DNA from: Chondrosia reniformis
Lineage: Eukaryota > Porifera > Demospongiae > Chondrillida > Chondrillidae
Direction: 5' to 3'
NCBI GenBank assembly: GCA_947172415.1
Contig: OX359192.1
Coordinates: 8,243,401 to 8,307,400, forward strand
DNA length: 64,000 nucleotides
The first letter of the stretch is position 1. The number at the start of each line of letters is the position of its first letter. Positions 26,001-38,400 of the stretch are shown here, piece after piece. The notes under the pieces are model-generated. The model was not told the DNA's origin and made no database searches. It was given only the letters and a program-made list of their open reading frames with translations. The position numbers and the translations under genes were made by a program.

Positions 26001-29000
26001 CAGCAGTACATGCTGTACATCTGAGTGGAAGAATGGAGAGACAATTCACAGATGTACTATCACATCCCAAAGCCATTCGGGACATAGATACACACACATG
26101 AAGTCACACCTCCAGCCCCACCCATGACAAACCAAGTGGGGCTGCCCCTTAGAGATTGGACCACATACCCTCCACAAAGGATGGGGAATTAAACATTAGG
26201 TCTTCCCCACTTGACAACTTGTCCTTTAGCAACTCCAGTGGACTTTCTCTACTGTCTCCATTCTGCTTCACATGACCAAACAGTTCCAACTGCCAGTGAT
26301 CAGCTACTTTAACCATAGTCTGGATCTTGTTCCTCGCAGAGCAATCATAAACGTCTTTTAGTAACTTTTTTGTTAACTCCTTCAATTCTGGTTTGCTCAC
26401 AGACACTTTGCACATGGATGATACGAGTATTGGCGACATGGGATGCCGACAGAATTGTTCCAGGAGCGCTTTCTGATGGATTGCCTAAGATAATACATAC
26501 AGTATACATATGTAACACCGGGAAAAAAAAGGAAAAACTCCCATGCCGGGAATCGAACCCGGGCCGCGCGGGTGAAAGCCGCGAATCCTAGCCACTAGAC
26601 CACATGGGACTGCTACATTTTTGGGAATAAACATTATTTAAATAGCTGCGTACCTCCTTGAGCCCTTGAAATAGAATTTTCACCGTGTCCACAGGTTTTT
26701 CATCTACCATACAAGTGTTCAAAAACTATTCGGAATAAAATTTCGAAACTAAATAAAACACTTAAAAAGATACATTTCATGATGCATGGGTCACTGCTGA
26801 AGGGCGGAATTCCCAGAAAGAGCTGTCTGGCCCGGTGGAGCAGAAGAGGAAAGAGAAGAAAAGAAGAAAGAAAAGAAAAGATAAGCCTCCTGTATCTTCA
26901 TCCAAAGCTCTCTCCAGGTTTAGTTCCCTACAGGCTTTTTACAGAGTAGGCATGAAAAATCTAAGATACCATTTTCCTACATGCTATGCCTATTCTGTAA
27001 AAGAGCCTATAGGGGAACTAAACCTGAAGAGAGCTTTGGATGAAGATACAGGAGTCTTTTCTTCCTTCTTTTCCCTTCTATTATCGTCTTCTCCACTGTG
27101 TCAGACATAGCATGTAGGTATTCGATTTTTCATGTACCTTAAGCAAGTCCACTCCCAGATCACCTGAGCCATCCCTTTTGGTTGTAGCTTTATAATATTG
27201 CACAAAACATTTCTTCATTTCTTTGACATTCCCTTTTTCAATAGGGAAACTGCTACAGAGCAATGTACATATACATGCACTGAATACCAGAAGGACCTGT
27301 GCCCAAACACTTCAATTATCCCCACCTAGTTGAGGATGGGCGGGTGTCTCCTTCATCCATCGGTTCAACTGCTTCTCTTGAGGAAATATTTTGAGCCAGA
27401 AGTGATAAAATGTTGTTGGTGTTTCCACTTGGCAGAGGGCTGGAGGATGCACAAAACTCCAGCAGATGAGTGCCAGCGTCAACACCTTGCCTTGTTCTCT
27501 GAAGGTGTACTGCTCTGGCGAGCTTGCCTACTCAAGAGATGGTTAGCCTCATCAACAAACCAACAGAACAAGAATGTTCTGCAACTACAAACCTTCATCC
27601 TGCACGGCCTGCTTAACCAGTTGAGGAGATTCCACTACAATCCTATCCAACTCAGTTAAGATCAATCTAACAGAGCAAAGGAGGAGATGGTGGTGATAGC
27701 GATGATGATAGTGATGATGATAGTGATGATGATAGTGATGATAGTGATGGCGATAGGCTACACTACTCACTGCATGTTAATTGTGGGTATCCCATAGAGC
27801 TCCAAAGTTGGGAGCAAATCTCTGACAGTACAACAACTAAGAGCTGAGTGAGTGTGGACAGTATTCATTCAAAAGGAGTTCACATAATTGACCAGATATT
27901 AACGAGCAGACTTACCAGCCCTTACTAAAGAGGTATTGTTCAGGCCAAGTATCTTCTTCTTCAGTTGGTAACTCAGTAGAGGGTAGGGCTGGCCATTGGT
28001 GGCCAGAAGCGTCAAGGACTGGTCCGGAGGGAACCAGGCATAGAAGAGCTTCTCGTAGCATTCTCTGTGAGCCCCTAAGTGGTCAGGAATAAAAGATTGC
28101 CACGCACCTTATCCTGGCCCAACACTGGAAGATTGCTGAGTGTGTAGTACATACCTTCCTTCAAGACAGATATGTCAATCATTGAAAGAAGCTGAACAGA
28201 AAAGTTCAAAATTGAAACTAATAATGCTCGACCTCTTGGCTGATCCTTATACCAAACTGCTACATGATTATCAGGTATTGCATCATCCTTTGCCACTTCT
28301 AGCCCCGTTACCATGGCAATGCTAAGGGCCTTGGATGTCATAACAAGCAAGGCTCCGATGGCCTCTGTGGCCACTCCAGTCTCCACAGCCTGACCAGACA
28401 GGCTCTTCTCCAAGAGAGGAAGTCTTTGTTGGAGAATAGTAGAGAGGCTCTGGGCACAAGACAGATACGTCTCATCAATAACAGACAGGACAGAGTGCCT
28501 AACAATTACCTCTAGGTTCTCCAGTAGGCACTCACTAGTCGAGTGCTCTGCCAAAGCAACAAGAAGGCAGTGGAACAGAGTGACGTCCATAACAGTCTTG
28601 CACACCTGTAAAGTTGTGAAATATCATGCCTTGCATTCCTGACATACTAAATCCAAAGAGGGCATACTTGTATGAGTGCCTGACACAGTTTCCCTCTGAA
28701 GTGGTTAATGTACTTGGCTCTCTTAAGTCCTTCAGTGAGCCAAGAGAACTCATCACTTCTCTCTGGAGTCAAAATGGTTCCCAAACACTACAAACACAGA
28801 ACCACTGACTAGTCAGGGAGTATGGACCTTTATCGTGTAAACATTTGTGATTGTGCAATACCTTCAGGATGACATATCATGTACACATTTGTGATTATGC
28901 AATACTTTCAGGACATATAATGTACGTACACATTTGTGATTGTGCAATACCTTTAGGATAGCTGATTGCTGTATTTGTTGTTGACTACAGAGTTTCTGTA

Positions 29001-32000
29001 AGAAGTACTCAATGACTTCCCAGGATGTCCTTGGTGTTGCATCACTGCCAAAGACAAGGGACTGCAGTTTGCTTACTAGTTGCTCAAAACGTTCAGAAAG
29101 CTTTAGAAAGTAAAGAACACAGAAGAACTCACAGCCAACTCAACATAAACACAACTGATGATGCAACACACTTTTGTCTTCTGCTGTGCCTTGGGCTTTC
29201 TGTACTTCTCCCTGTGACTACTGCTCTCTGCATTCTCATCTGAGGAGCCATCTTGATCCCTTTCTGCATTCTGATTGGCCAATAGGAACTCACAGAGACA
29301 GGGAATAGGAAGGGCCTCCAGCGAGTCCTCACTCGACTCTACCAGCTCAGATAGCCACCTCATGGACTCTGACGTACCCTGGGACCACACACAGCGACAG
29401 GGTAACCACACACAGTGACAGGGTAACCACACACAGCGACAGGGTAACCACACACAGCGACAGGGTAACCACACACAGCGACAGGGTAACCACACACAGC
29501 GACAGGGTAACCACACACAGCGACAGGGTAACCACACACAGCGACAGGGTAACCACACACAGCGACAGGGTAACCACACACAGCGACAGGGTAACCACAC
29601 ACAGCGACAGGGTAACCACACACAGCGACAGGGTAACCACACACAGCGACAGGGTAACCACACACAGCGACAGGGTAACCACACACAGCGACAGGGTAAC
29701 CACACACAGTGACAGGGTAACCACACACAGTGACAGGTTAACCACACACACACACATACAATACTGAACAATGTGATTAGTGTGCTACTAAGCCAATACT
29801 TTACCTGCAGTTGTATGATTTCCAAAAGGAAGTCAGGAGATCTACACTTGCACAGCATCCGTCCTAGATTAAGTGACTTTGTAGCATTCTTTACCAAATC
29901 AATAACTGTGGGAGGAACACGACGAATTGGACCTCTGCAAGCGGAGGGAGAGACAGGTAGGCAATACCGACAGCCCGGGAGTGATCGCCTGCCTACCTTG
30001 GATTGAAGAGCGTCACTTGGTTCAGCAGAAGACTGTTCTGTTCTGTGATCTTGGTCTTACTAGCTGAAGCAAGGTAGTTCTCATACTCTAAGATACTGGT
30101 CTTTTCAATTCTGGCCAGCTGGGTTTCCTTGGCAATGGCCTCTTCCTTAGTCTCAAGTTGACCATCCTGGAGGCGCTTCAATGTCATGCTCGGCGGGAAA
30201 TCATACATTCTAAACAACAATACTTACAATACACTAGGTGTCAACATGCTACATCTACTTTAGAGTAAACGGCCTATAGGGAACCAAACCTAGTAAGAGC
30301 TTTGGATGAGGATACAGTCATGACTCTTTAATCCAGCCGTGTTGGTTTTATAGAAATATGCTGGATTAAAGAGGGTGCTGGATTAACAGAGGCCGGACTA
30401 AAGAGTCATGACTGTACAAGAGTTTTCTCCTTCTACTCCACTGGGTATGTTTGTATTTTAAAAGGTGCTCTAATGTGTCTTTTCAGCTCAATATTACCTA
30501 TTGCCTGTCTTCCTACCTGGTAGTGACCATCTCCATCAGTCCTCTCAGTGTGGAGTACTCCCTCCATACCACACTCCCAAGGGTGGTTGAGTTGAAGGAG
30601 GCTAGGACCAGCAGGAGAACCCAGGCCTTCCAGTACAGCCTCGACACTGCCAGCACTGGGGGCGTATACTCATCGGGAAAGACCACCGATGAGGGAGGCC
30701 TGTAGGTGCTGATGTCAAGGATCATTTTGATGATCTCCAAATGGTCAATAGCGGGCAGACGAGGTAGAACTGTAGAACACACAGTGCTATACACATTTAA
30801 ACACCACACAAGTCATTATTGACAGACATGCATGAAAATATCTATTATCTTACCGTCGTTATGGAAACTTGCTGCCCTGGCAACCAACCTATCAGCAATA
30901 TCCAGTGCATCAGAAGGGGAAAGAGGAAGTTCATGATTTAGTCCAATTTTCAAGATTGTAATTAGTGTATCCTCCAGCAGGCAGCCCTCTCCCATCACAC
31001 GATGGATGAAACTGTATGCAGAGCCAGATGGACATAAAACAACACTCATGGACAGTACAGCCACCAGACCCACCCCTTCTCTCCCTCTGGGGGCCAGTTG
31101 TCTTTAGAGGTCTCTGGTGCATCAAAGAAAAGTGCCTTCTTAATACTAGACAACACACAACAGCAGTACATGACCCACTATGACAGTGGAGGTTGCATTA
31201 TAGTGCACGACTGAGGGTACACTTACCAAACTTTGTAGTCATTTGGTTGCAGTCGATACATGTTGGGAACAATTTCAGCCATCCAGTGAACTAGGTCACA
31301 CTGAATGGATCCCAGGTTCCTGTAAAACTCCATCAACTGAGGTGCAACTGAAACAACAAACAAGAAATAAACAACAACAACAAACAAGAAATAAACAACA
31401 ACAACAAACAGAAATAAACAAGAAATAAACAACAACAAAAAACACTGCTAACAGCAACTTACAAGTTGTATATCCACAAGTAATGCTTACCCGACTCATC
31501 ACCCTTGTGGTAGAGATTCCGAACCTCTCGCACGGCCAGGTTGGCTGTCAGCATGCATGAGAGCGCTACCAGGTCACCCACTGCAACACCCATACGCTCC
31601 TGTATGTAGGCACGTACAGATGGACACTCTATGAATACACTACTCAAAGATATTAAGTGAAGTTTTGCAATTCAGTCCCTAAACATGTGTGAGCTAAAGG
31701 GGCTAAAGGGGTTCAATTAACAATTTATCATAACAATCCAGTGGTTCATCAATGAACAATAAAAATCCAATAGTCAATCTAACTAGGCACCACACACTCA
31801 CAGTACAATAAGGTCACACGTGAATTTCCTATAGACACAGTTGACATCAACATGAAGATAAGGGGAAATAAATACTGTATTCCTAGAACACTGGGGAGAC
31901 CTATAGGAGCATTAGCTGCAAACAGTGACTACATAACAAAGGCTATCTGTGAGTGCATACCTTTGCTGTCTGCTCCATCTGCTGGAAGATGGCATCCTTG

Positions 32001-34728
32001 TTTTCCTGGAGCAGTTGGTGGGTGAATGTGGAGAAGCTGAAGTTGTGCTTTACTTGCCTCACGACCTCCCTCAGCAGACCCCTCAAGGTTACATGAAGGT
32101 CATCCTTCTGTGCCAGCAGTGTCAGGAAGACATCCGCAATCACCTATACCACATCAAAATACTACAGTCATGAATATCATTATAAAAGACATCTATACCA
32201 CATCAAAATATTACAGTCATGAATATCATTATAGAAGACATCTATACCACATCAAAATACTACAGTCATGAATATCATTATAAAATTCAGATATCTGACC
32301 TTGGCTGAAAGGTCTTGATTAGCACCAATCATCATTACAAGGAGGGTCATGTTGCCAGGGTTACGAGCTGTGCTCAGCTCATTCTGGATAACTGTTCTAA
32401 TAGCTACTCCAAGGTGATTAGGATGAGCAGAGACTATCTCTCTGTGGAGAAAGATTAACACATGCAGTAATGTTGTGAGGTCAGAGTGCATACCTTATAC
32501 AGGCCATGTACTGGTTGGAGGTCAGAGTGCATACCTTATACAGGCCATGTACTGGTTGGAGGTCAGAGTGCATACCTTATACAGGCCATGTACTGGTTGG
32601 AGATCAGAGTGCATACCTTATACAGGCCATGTACTGGTTGGAGATCAGAGTGCATACCTTATACAGGCCATGTACTGGTTGGCTAGGAGCTTGCTCCTCA
32701 GTCTCACGCTAACTAGATACTCCACAACTTTGCAGTCCTCAGCGAACCCTTCCCTTGTGTGACGTACCAGCGACTGCATCAGCTCCTGGCAGAACTTCTG
32801 ATTGGCCGGCTGTAACAGGAAAGGAGGGCATTATAACCTCATAGCCTTCCTGAATCTCAAAGGCGACGCAGAAAGTACTTTTGGGTTCTGAAGCCATCCT
32901 TCCAACTTCTGTGCTGCCATGATCCTCATCTCAGACCAGCCTGCTGTCACAGAGAGGAACTGGGGTAGGTTCTTTGAGATGATGTCTCCTTGCTGTGGGC
33001 GCCTGGTCTGCTCCGCTATCATCTGCAGCACGTAGGACTTTACGGACGCCTCTACTTGAGCAGCAAATCTCGGCTCCACTGGAACACTGTCCACTGGTAT
33101 TGAGGGGAGTTCCCCTTTATATGGTTGGACCCCTTCACCTGTGCCATTGTAGAGAGATAATCTGCAACCTGGCAGGGAGTGAGAAGCGCTTGACCTACGT
33201 ACCTGACGGGACTTGGCTCAGAGGAGAGAGATCAGCGTCAAAGACTGTCAGAATATTCACAACCAACTTCTTACACTGTTCAATGTCCACCCAGACCCGT
33301 CCACTCAGGGCATCGTCAACATAAGCCTACAGGAACCATATGGTAAGGCAACCATTCATGTGGGGCAGCCTCTTACAAACTTTAGCTAGAGCCTCGGGCC
33401 AATTTCTTGACTTTTGGAGTCCTACCAGTAACAGTTGAGCTGCTACAATGAGGACAGTTGGGTTGGACTTGAGCTTAAACACGAGTGTCTGTTCTCTCTG
33501 GAGTACAGACACTAAGCCCTAGAAGGGATAATCAGATTCATAGGATAATCAGATTCATATAGCTAGATAGAAAGGGAATAACCACATTCATATGTTCATT
33601 ATGTAAAAGGAGGTCTTGGGTGGTGGGTGGGGGGAGGGTGGACTAGGAAGCTAGGAGTGAAACTTACTGTTACAACAGATGTTGTAGAAAACAGTTGTGG
33701 CCAGTTAACTGCTAAGGAAGCTAATGCAGAATTCAAATTGGCATCCGGTTTTATGCGTGAATCCTTCAAATTGTGGATAGCTCCATCAATAAGGCGACTA
33801 ACAAGCTCATGGTCATTGGCTTGTACAGCTGATTCAACTACCTTTAACAAATCTGACGCTGACACTGTTGAAAATAACAAGCACACAAAAGAGACACATA
33901 CTCAACCAAGATAATTAAAATAACCCCACTAGTATGTATGAAAGGGTGTGGCTGAGAGCGAAAGGGTGTGGCTGAGAGTGAAAGGGTGTGGCTGAGAGTG
34001 AAAGGGTGTGGCTGAGAGCGAAAGGGTGTGGCTGAGAGCGAAAGGGTGTGGCTGAGAGCGAAAGGGTGTGGCTGAGAGCGAAAGGGTGTGGCTGAGAGTG
34101 AAAGGGTGTGGCTGAGAGTGAAAGGGTGTGGCTGAGAGCGAAAGGGTGTGGCTGAGAGCGAAAGGGTGTGGCTGAGAGTGAAAGGGTGTGGCTGTATGTA
34201 TGACAGAGCACTAGTTCACAAGGCAAGATAATCCTCTCTCTTCAGGGTTTCTTTCAGGGGGGCAGAGGGGGCAATTTGTCCCCCCCCCCCCGTGAAACAT
34301 TTGTGCCCCCTTGCTAAATACTCTGAGAGAAACACTGCTCTTTGTTGCACCGCACATAACCATCTACTCACCATCCGTTAATGGCCCATCTCCAGATGAA
34401 GTGGACTTGGCAGTGGAGGAAGACTGTGATGGTGCCCTTACTGGATCCGCAAAGAGAGACTTGGCCGCAGTGGAAGATGTTGGCACGCTTTTCTGTTTCG
34501 GCTTCTTTGGGAGAGGGGCCGAGCTGCTGGCGGAGGATGAAGAGGATGTCCTCTGTCCTAATGCAATCAGACTGCCAAGATGGGCTCCTGTACACGTTAT
34601 TAAAGTGAATATTTGCCCGTATAATACTATAAACTCGAGTTTAATTATTATAAATTGTATTTACCAATGATATATATTCAAAACTTACCTTTGCCAGGCT
34701 TTGAGGGAGGATTTGGTCTCTTGCTCAT
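23023..34728 (-). CDS. INTS1: Integrator complex subunit 1
   Basis: A large minus-strand gene with many exons from the ATG at 34728 (exon 34689-34728, MSKRPNPPSKPGKG) to the TGA at 23023. INTS1 is the Integrator scaffold that cleaves snRNA 3' ends and terminates promoter-proximal transcription with the phosphatase module. Diagnostic blocks in INTS1 order: a disordered Ser/Lys-rich N-terminus (34363-34588); ALSGRVWVDIEQCKKLVVN; EVSVKSYVLQMIAEQ-type helices (32831-33094); SAHPNHLGVAIRTVIQNEL with ARNPGNM (32290-32440); KPNDYKVW-region (31223-31340); LYWKAWVLLLVLASFN with MEMVTTR (30513-30700); EYENYLASASKTKITEQNS (30000-30210); WLSELVESSEDSLEALPIP (29250-29385); MDFLWACLNKPHLW (25530-25640); and the C-terminal HEAT region ending RDKLLRAIQTATGHLIK. 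Introns hold a tRNA-Glu, inverted-repeat elements and several minisatellites. Not every exon edge was resolved. Confidence 0.93.
23590..23715. repeat. Imperfect purine-rich tandem repeat in INTS1 intron
   Basis: Two to three copies of a segment built from GAGAAGAGGGAGGGAGATGC, TATCAAGGAGAAGACATCTC and similar. It lies between INTS1 exons. Confidence 0.7.
26538..26609 (-). tRNA. tRNA-Glu (anticodon TTC)
   Basis: A 72 nt cloverleaf on the minus strand inside an INTS1 intron. The acceptor stem TCCCATG pairs with CATGGGA, discriminator G. The D arm contains TGGTCTAGTGGCTAGGAT (A box). The anticodon loop CTTTCAC gives TTC, closed by CGCGG/CCGCG. The T arm contains GGTTCGATTCC (B box). All stems pair, so it looks functional. 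It is in the same orientation as the host gene. Confidence 0.95.
26822..27105. mobile_element. Foldback/MITE-like element in INTS1 intron
   Basis: A long imperfect palindrome. The inner arms are 26887-26953 and 26986-27054, sharing CTCCTGTATCTTCATCCAAA and GGTTTAGTTCCC with their inverse. Purine-rich left and pyrimidine-rich right flanks extend the arms outward. A diverged half copy lies at about 30268-30315 plus 30415-30440, which supports a dispersed element. It has no coding capacity. Confidence 0.8.
27684..27757. repeat. GATGAT(A)GT microsatellite-like tract
   Basis: A short low-complexity run of GATGATAGTGATGAT units in an INTS1 intron. Confidence 0.85.
29384..29745. repeat. 21-bp minisatellite in INTS1 intron
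   Basis: About 17 nearly identical copies of GGTAACCACACACAGCGACA. On the minus strand the array runs up to the acceptor of the INTS1 exon that encodes SMRWLSELVESSEDS. The long open frames over it are products of the period and are not genes. Confidence 0.96.
30268..30440. repeat. Diverged half copy of the 26822-27105 foldback element, split by a MITE
   Basis: Sequence CGGCCTATAGGGAACCAAAC followed by AAGAGCTTTGGATGAGGATA matches the right arm at about 27003-27050. The match resumes as CAAGAGTTTTCTCC after 30416, matching CAGGAGTCTTTTCTTCC at 27048-27064. The 100 bp between is a separate insertion. Confidence 0.82.
30315..30414. mobile_element. 100-bp MITE with TA target duplication
   Basis: The terminal inverted repeats of about 20 bp (CAGTCATGACTCTTTAATCC against CAGTCATGACTCTTTAGTCC) differ at one position. 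TA dinucleotides flank both sides (30313-30314 and 30415-30416). CAGT ends and a TA duplication fit a pogo/Tigger or Tc1-mariner-derived non-autonomous element. Removing the element and one TA restores the arm of the foldback repeat. Confidence 0.88.
32144..32288. repeat. 49-bp tandem repeat carrying an INTS1 splice acceptor
   Basis: Three copies with unit starts at 32144, 32193 and 32242. On the minus strand each copy ends TTTTGATGTGGTATAG. The copy at 32144 is joined directly to the INTS1 exon that starts at 32143 and is the true acceptor. The other two are upstream duplicates in the intron. Confidence 0.9.
32477..32681. repeat. 41-bp tandem repeat carrying an INTS1 splice donor
   Basis: Five copies with unit starts at 32477, 32518, 32559, 32600 and 32641. 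On the minus strand each holds the exon end TACATGGCCTGTATAAG followed by the donor GTATGC. The copy at 32641-32681 is continuous with the INTS1 exon (LLANQYMACIR). The others are intronic duplicates. Confidence 0.92.
33941..34194. repeat. 20-bp minisatellite in INTS1 intron
   Basis: About 12.7 copies of AAAGGGTGTGGCTGAGAGCG with a C/T variant, in the intron between the N-terminal disordered exon and the SASDLLKVVESAVQ exon. Confidence 0.95.
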
Positions 34729-34847
34729 ATTACAGCATTAATGAGCCGCCATGTTTTTGACACTTTAGGTAGGACAGCTATGAATACAATTAGGTGGAAG
34801 CCCTCTCCAGATACATTCCTGATGAACAAGGGTGATCATCCGCTAAC
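34729..34847. promoter_or_regulatory. Compact divergent promoter region upstream of INTS1
   Basis: The INTS1 start codon (minus) and a plus-strand ATG with a good first-exon structure at 34848 are separated by 119 bp. The promoter call is by position only. No core element was identified. Confidence 0.5.
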
Positions 34848-34937
34848 ATGGCCGAGAAGCGATTGCTGACATTGCCATCTAAAGGCGCAGGGAGAGAGTC
34901 ACTATTCAGCATCGGAGCAGGTGATGCTCCGGATGGG
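34848..34937 (+). CDS. Unassigned candidate first coding exon
   Basis: ATG in the context ACATGGCC, 30 codons (begins MAEKRLLTLPSKGAG) and a strong GTAAGT donor in phase 0. It could be an alternative leader of the PH-domain gene downstream, whose own first exon begins at 35405 with another ATG. The bases before 35405 lack a pyrimidine tract, so direct splicing there is doubtful. I cannot tell which downstream exon it joins. Confidence 0.4.
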
Positions 34938-35404
34938 GTAAGTCTGCCATATGATATGTATGTCAGCTAATACTTTTCCACATAATTTCTAGTTTTTTAT
35001 TCACGATTAGTCGACTGTGGTTAGACCATCTTTCAAATTCACATTCTGTTTGAAGTTCAAGTACTGCTTTAGGCTAAGTATTATTATTAGTAGTATTTAG
35101 TATTATTTGACTCTAATACAATGCTATATAGACTCTAATTATTATGTGTAAATTAACGTGACAGTCGAAAATACTAAACTATTTAAGTTTTCGAATTTGA
35201 GCAAGCGTCTTGCAAATACCCTGCTCTGTTAATGAGCCGCCTTATTACTAATGGATTGAAACCTCAATACAAAACAGTATTTCCTCAATTAGGTTGTTTA
35301 GGTAGTATCGCCTTATTGTTTAATAATTTCCGAACTCTTAACTGATTTATAAGAGACACCGCCATTCAGTTTCACATTAGACGAATTTTTAAAAATAAAA
35401 AAAG

Positions 35405-38400
35405 ATGGCCAGGTCATCTAAATCTCTCTTCTCTAAGCCAATAGTCCCTCCCGCCGAAGTAGCTGTAACGCAAAAGGGAACGCTACAGAAAATGGGAAGA
35501 CGGTTCAAGGTACGTACATATAGAAGGTTCCCTCGTACCCTTAGCTCTAACTGCTTCCTGAGGCACACTTTTAGTACTTTAGTGTAAGTATTCAGTAGCC
35601 AGTGGGTTTGCTAATTAACCAAACGCTCCCAATGTCAGTGCAGACTTGTGTACATTTTGACCAGACTCCATACAAGTGTATGTATATGAGTAGTGAATAG
35701 GTGTGTTTTGACTGAACAAAGAGATTCAGATCTTTTATTGTTAGAGATGTACTCATTTCAATAGAAAATCTTTAGTTTTGTAATTTCTGCCAGGGATTTG
35801 AACTCAATTTACCTGTGACAAGGTGTCATGGTGTCATGAACCAAACCATCTTGTTTGCTTACAACCAGAATGTACATATTCCTTAGATATATTTCTACTT
35901 GAAGGTATTATCTATCCTCTGGCAACATTTGGTGCCATAACGCCAGATCTGCACTGTTCTTTTCTTGTCTGTGCAGCTGTGGGCATCCAGATATTATGAA
36001 ATCCAAGGGCAGAATATGTATTATTACAAGACAGCTCATTCTGTAAGTCGGACACACTTGATTCTGATATATATATACCAGAGCTTACCTCTTGCCTACA
36101 TGCTTGGAAAGGTATTTGTCGCTGTAAGCTTAGCAAATCAATGTAATTGATATATATGAAAATAATCTTTGAATACCATACATGTATCGTATTAACTTGT
36201 TAGAAACATTTTTCATTTTTCTACATGTAGAAAGGCTAGTGAATGTTGTTAGATATTTTCAAAACTTTAAGCTCAATAGTTTTACAGATTGCCAACTTCA
36301 CACATGATAACGTTGTCCCTCTTTCCTCCTTAGAAACACAAGTGTCTCGGATATGTAGACTTGAAAGTTGTGAGTTTCATGTTTATAGTGCACTACAGTG
36401 ATTGTGCATGTGTGACAGTGCTAAATTGCAGCCCTGCTATTGGCCACTCTAGGAAATGAAATAATGCATACATGGTGTTGTATTGATCGCATTGATATTA
36501 TCAGGATAATTCCAATATGTTATCACTAGATTACATTTTCAGCTTTGAGATATTAAAGTATCGCTCATTGTTACATTTGACTAACTGCTTCACGTTCTCA
36601 GTACACACATCATGTCCTGTCAAATGCTCACTCTGACAGAAATGCTCTCCTCCCCTACTTCTCTAGTGCTATCATGTCGAGGTTTCTGATGCGTCTACCT
36701 TTGGTTATGCCTTTGAGGTACACACCATCCATCGAGTTCACATCTTTGTAAGTAAAGTATAGCTGACATGACTTATAGTACCTCAAGGTCAAACATTGTG
36801 TTAACTAATTCATCTCAATTTCCTCTTCAAGTGTAAACATTTTCATGAAGGCATGTCAAATTCTTGTACTTGAGATCACTAATAGTTATAAAGTTGGATA
36901 TTAAGTAGGTATCGTATGCTAGACCTTAGCAGCCATATTGTACCAGACTTGTATACTTTGTGTACATTCCTATGTGTGTATATAATATAATATATATCAT
37001 AATGTAGATATAACAAACCATATATGTATATGTATATCAATGTAGGCAGCAAGAACTGCAGAAGATAGGGACTTGTGGATGAAATGTATTTCTGATCTAA
37101 TGGGAGGAAAGGCCGTGTACGTTAAGCTAAAGAAATATTATAATTGACAAAGTCTCAATATTTATTTAATTTATTGCACTCCTTGTAACTACTAGCAGCA
37201 CTGTTGAGTAGCTAGGTAACACAGGCATACATACAACTACTGTTATATCTGGCCCTTACACATGTGTAGATATGAAGCATCTAAGAGTTTGCCAAAGACT
37301 AAGACAGGTCGGAGAGCCAGAAGTGCTAGGAGGAGAACCATTGACTCTATACCCAGTGACATTATTCAGGGGAGTCCTCATGGAACCCCTTCACCTGAAT
37401 CTAAGAAGAAAGGTCGAAAGACTGTGCTAAGTCAGTCTTTCAAGAGCACTAGCCGGCCAACATCATCAGTTGAGCCTTCTCCACTACTTTCAACTCGTAA
37501 AGCTGTCACTGTTGAAATTAAACCAAAGGAGCCCACGCCCACTCCAAAGGAGCCCACACCCACTCCAAAGGAGCCCACACCCACTCCAAGGGAGCCCACG
37601 CCCACTCCAAAGGAGCCCACACCCACTCCAAAGGAGCCCACGCCCACTCCAAGGGAGCCCACGCCCACTCCAAAGGAGCCCACACCCACTCCAAAGGAGC
37701 CCACGCCCACTCCTAAGGAACCTTGTGAAATAGTAGTGAAGCCTCCAACTCCGGAACTGCCCTCTGAAGAAGCACGTTCTCAGCCATCTCCTGTTGAAAC
37801 AATAGGAAATGGTGTCATTCCACAAGTAGCTGAAATAGAAAGTGCAGCTGTTAATCAAGCATTCACTGCTGAAAATGGTCAACTAGTAGGTCAGACGGTA
37901 CCTAGCGAGGGCACTATTAGTGAGGACAGTTTAGAACAGCAGGAGGTACCATCTGAGGAGGTACCATCTGAGGAGGCACCATCTGAGGCACAGACTAGTG
38001 TGGAAGAGGTCAAGATAGCCACTTCTAATTCCCAGGTTAGCGAGGCACCTGTTGACCCTGAAGTGAACACTGTAAAGCCATTGTCTGCTAGTCCCATGGA
38101 CAGACCCAAATCACCTAAAGCTAGAACAGGCTCTCCTGTTTTCCAAAGGCCAGCTACCCCCTCAAGTCCGCATGTGAAGCCAAATAAGAAGATAAGTCTG
38201 GCAAATCAGTTGCCACAAATCCCAAAGACCCCTCAGTTGCCTGCCGATGTTAGAGAATATCTTAGTCAGCATTTTGTAACTGATGATATTAAAGATTTTC
38301 TGGCCAGTCTCCCAGAGGATGAAGGAAGCGGAGAAGACATCCCCCTGCCTGAGAAATACATAAACCATTTATCATCAAATGAACATGACTCTTTTCCAGC

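Noticed and set aside
29103-29897. 264-residue minus-strand frame with VWLPCRC repeats
   Set aside because: It is mostly the 21-bp intronic array. Only its C-terminal part (SMRWLSELVESSEDS onward) is true INTS1 exon.
34258-34312. C-homopolymer region as a regulatory element
   Set aside because: It looks like a simple GGGGGC/GCCCCC imperfect inverted remnant with a C run. There is no supporting motif or conservation evidence.
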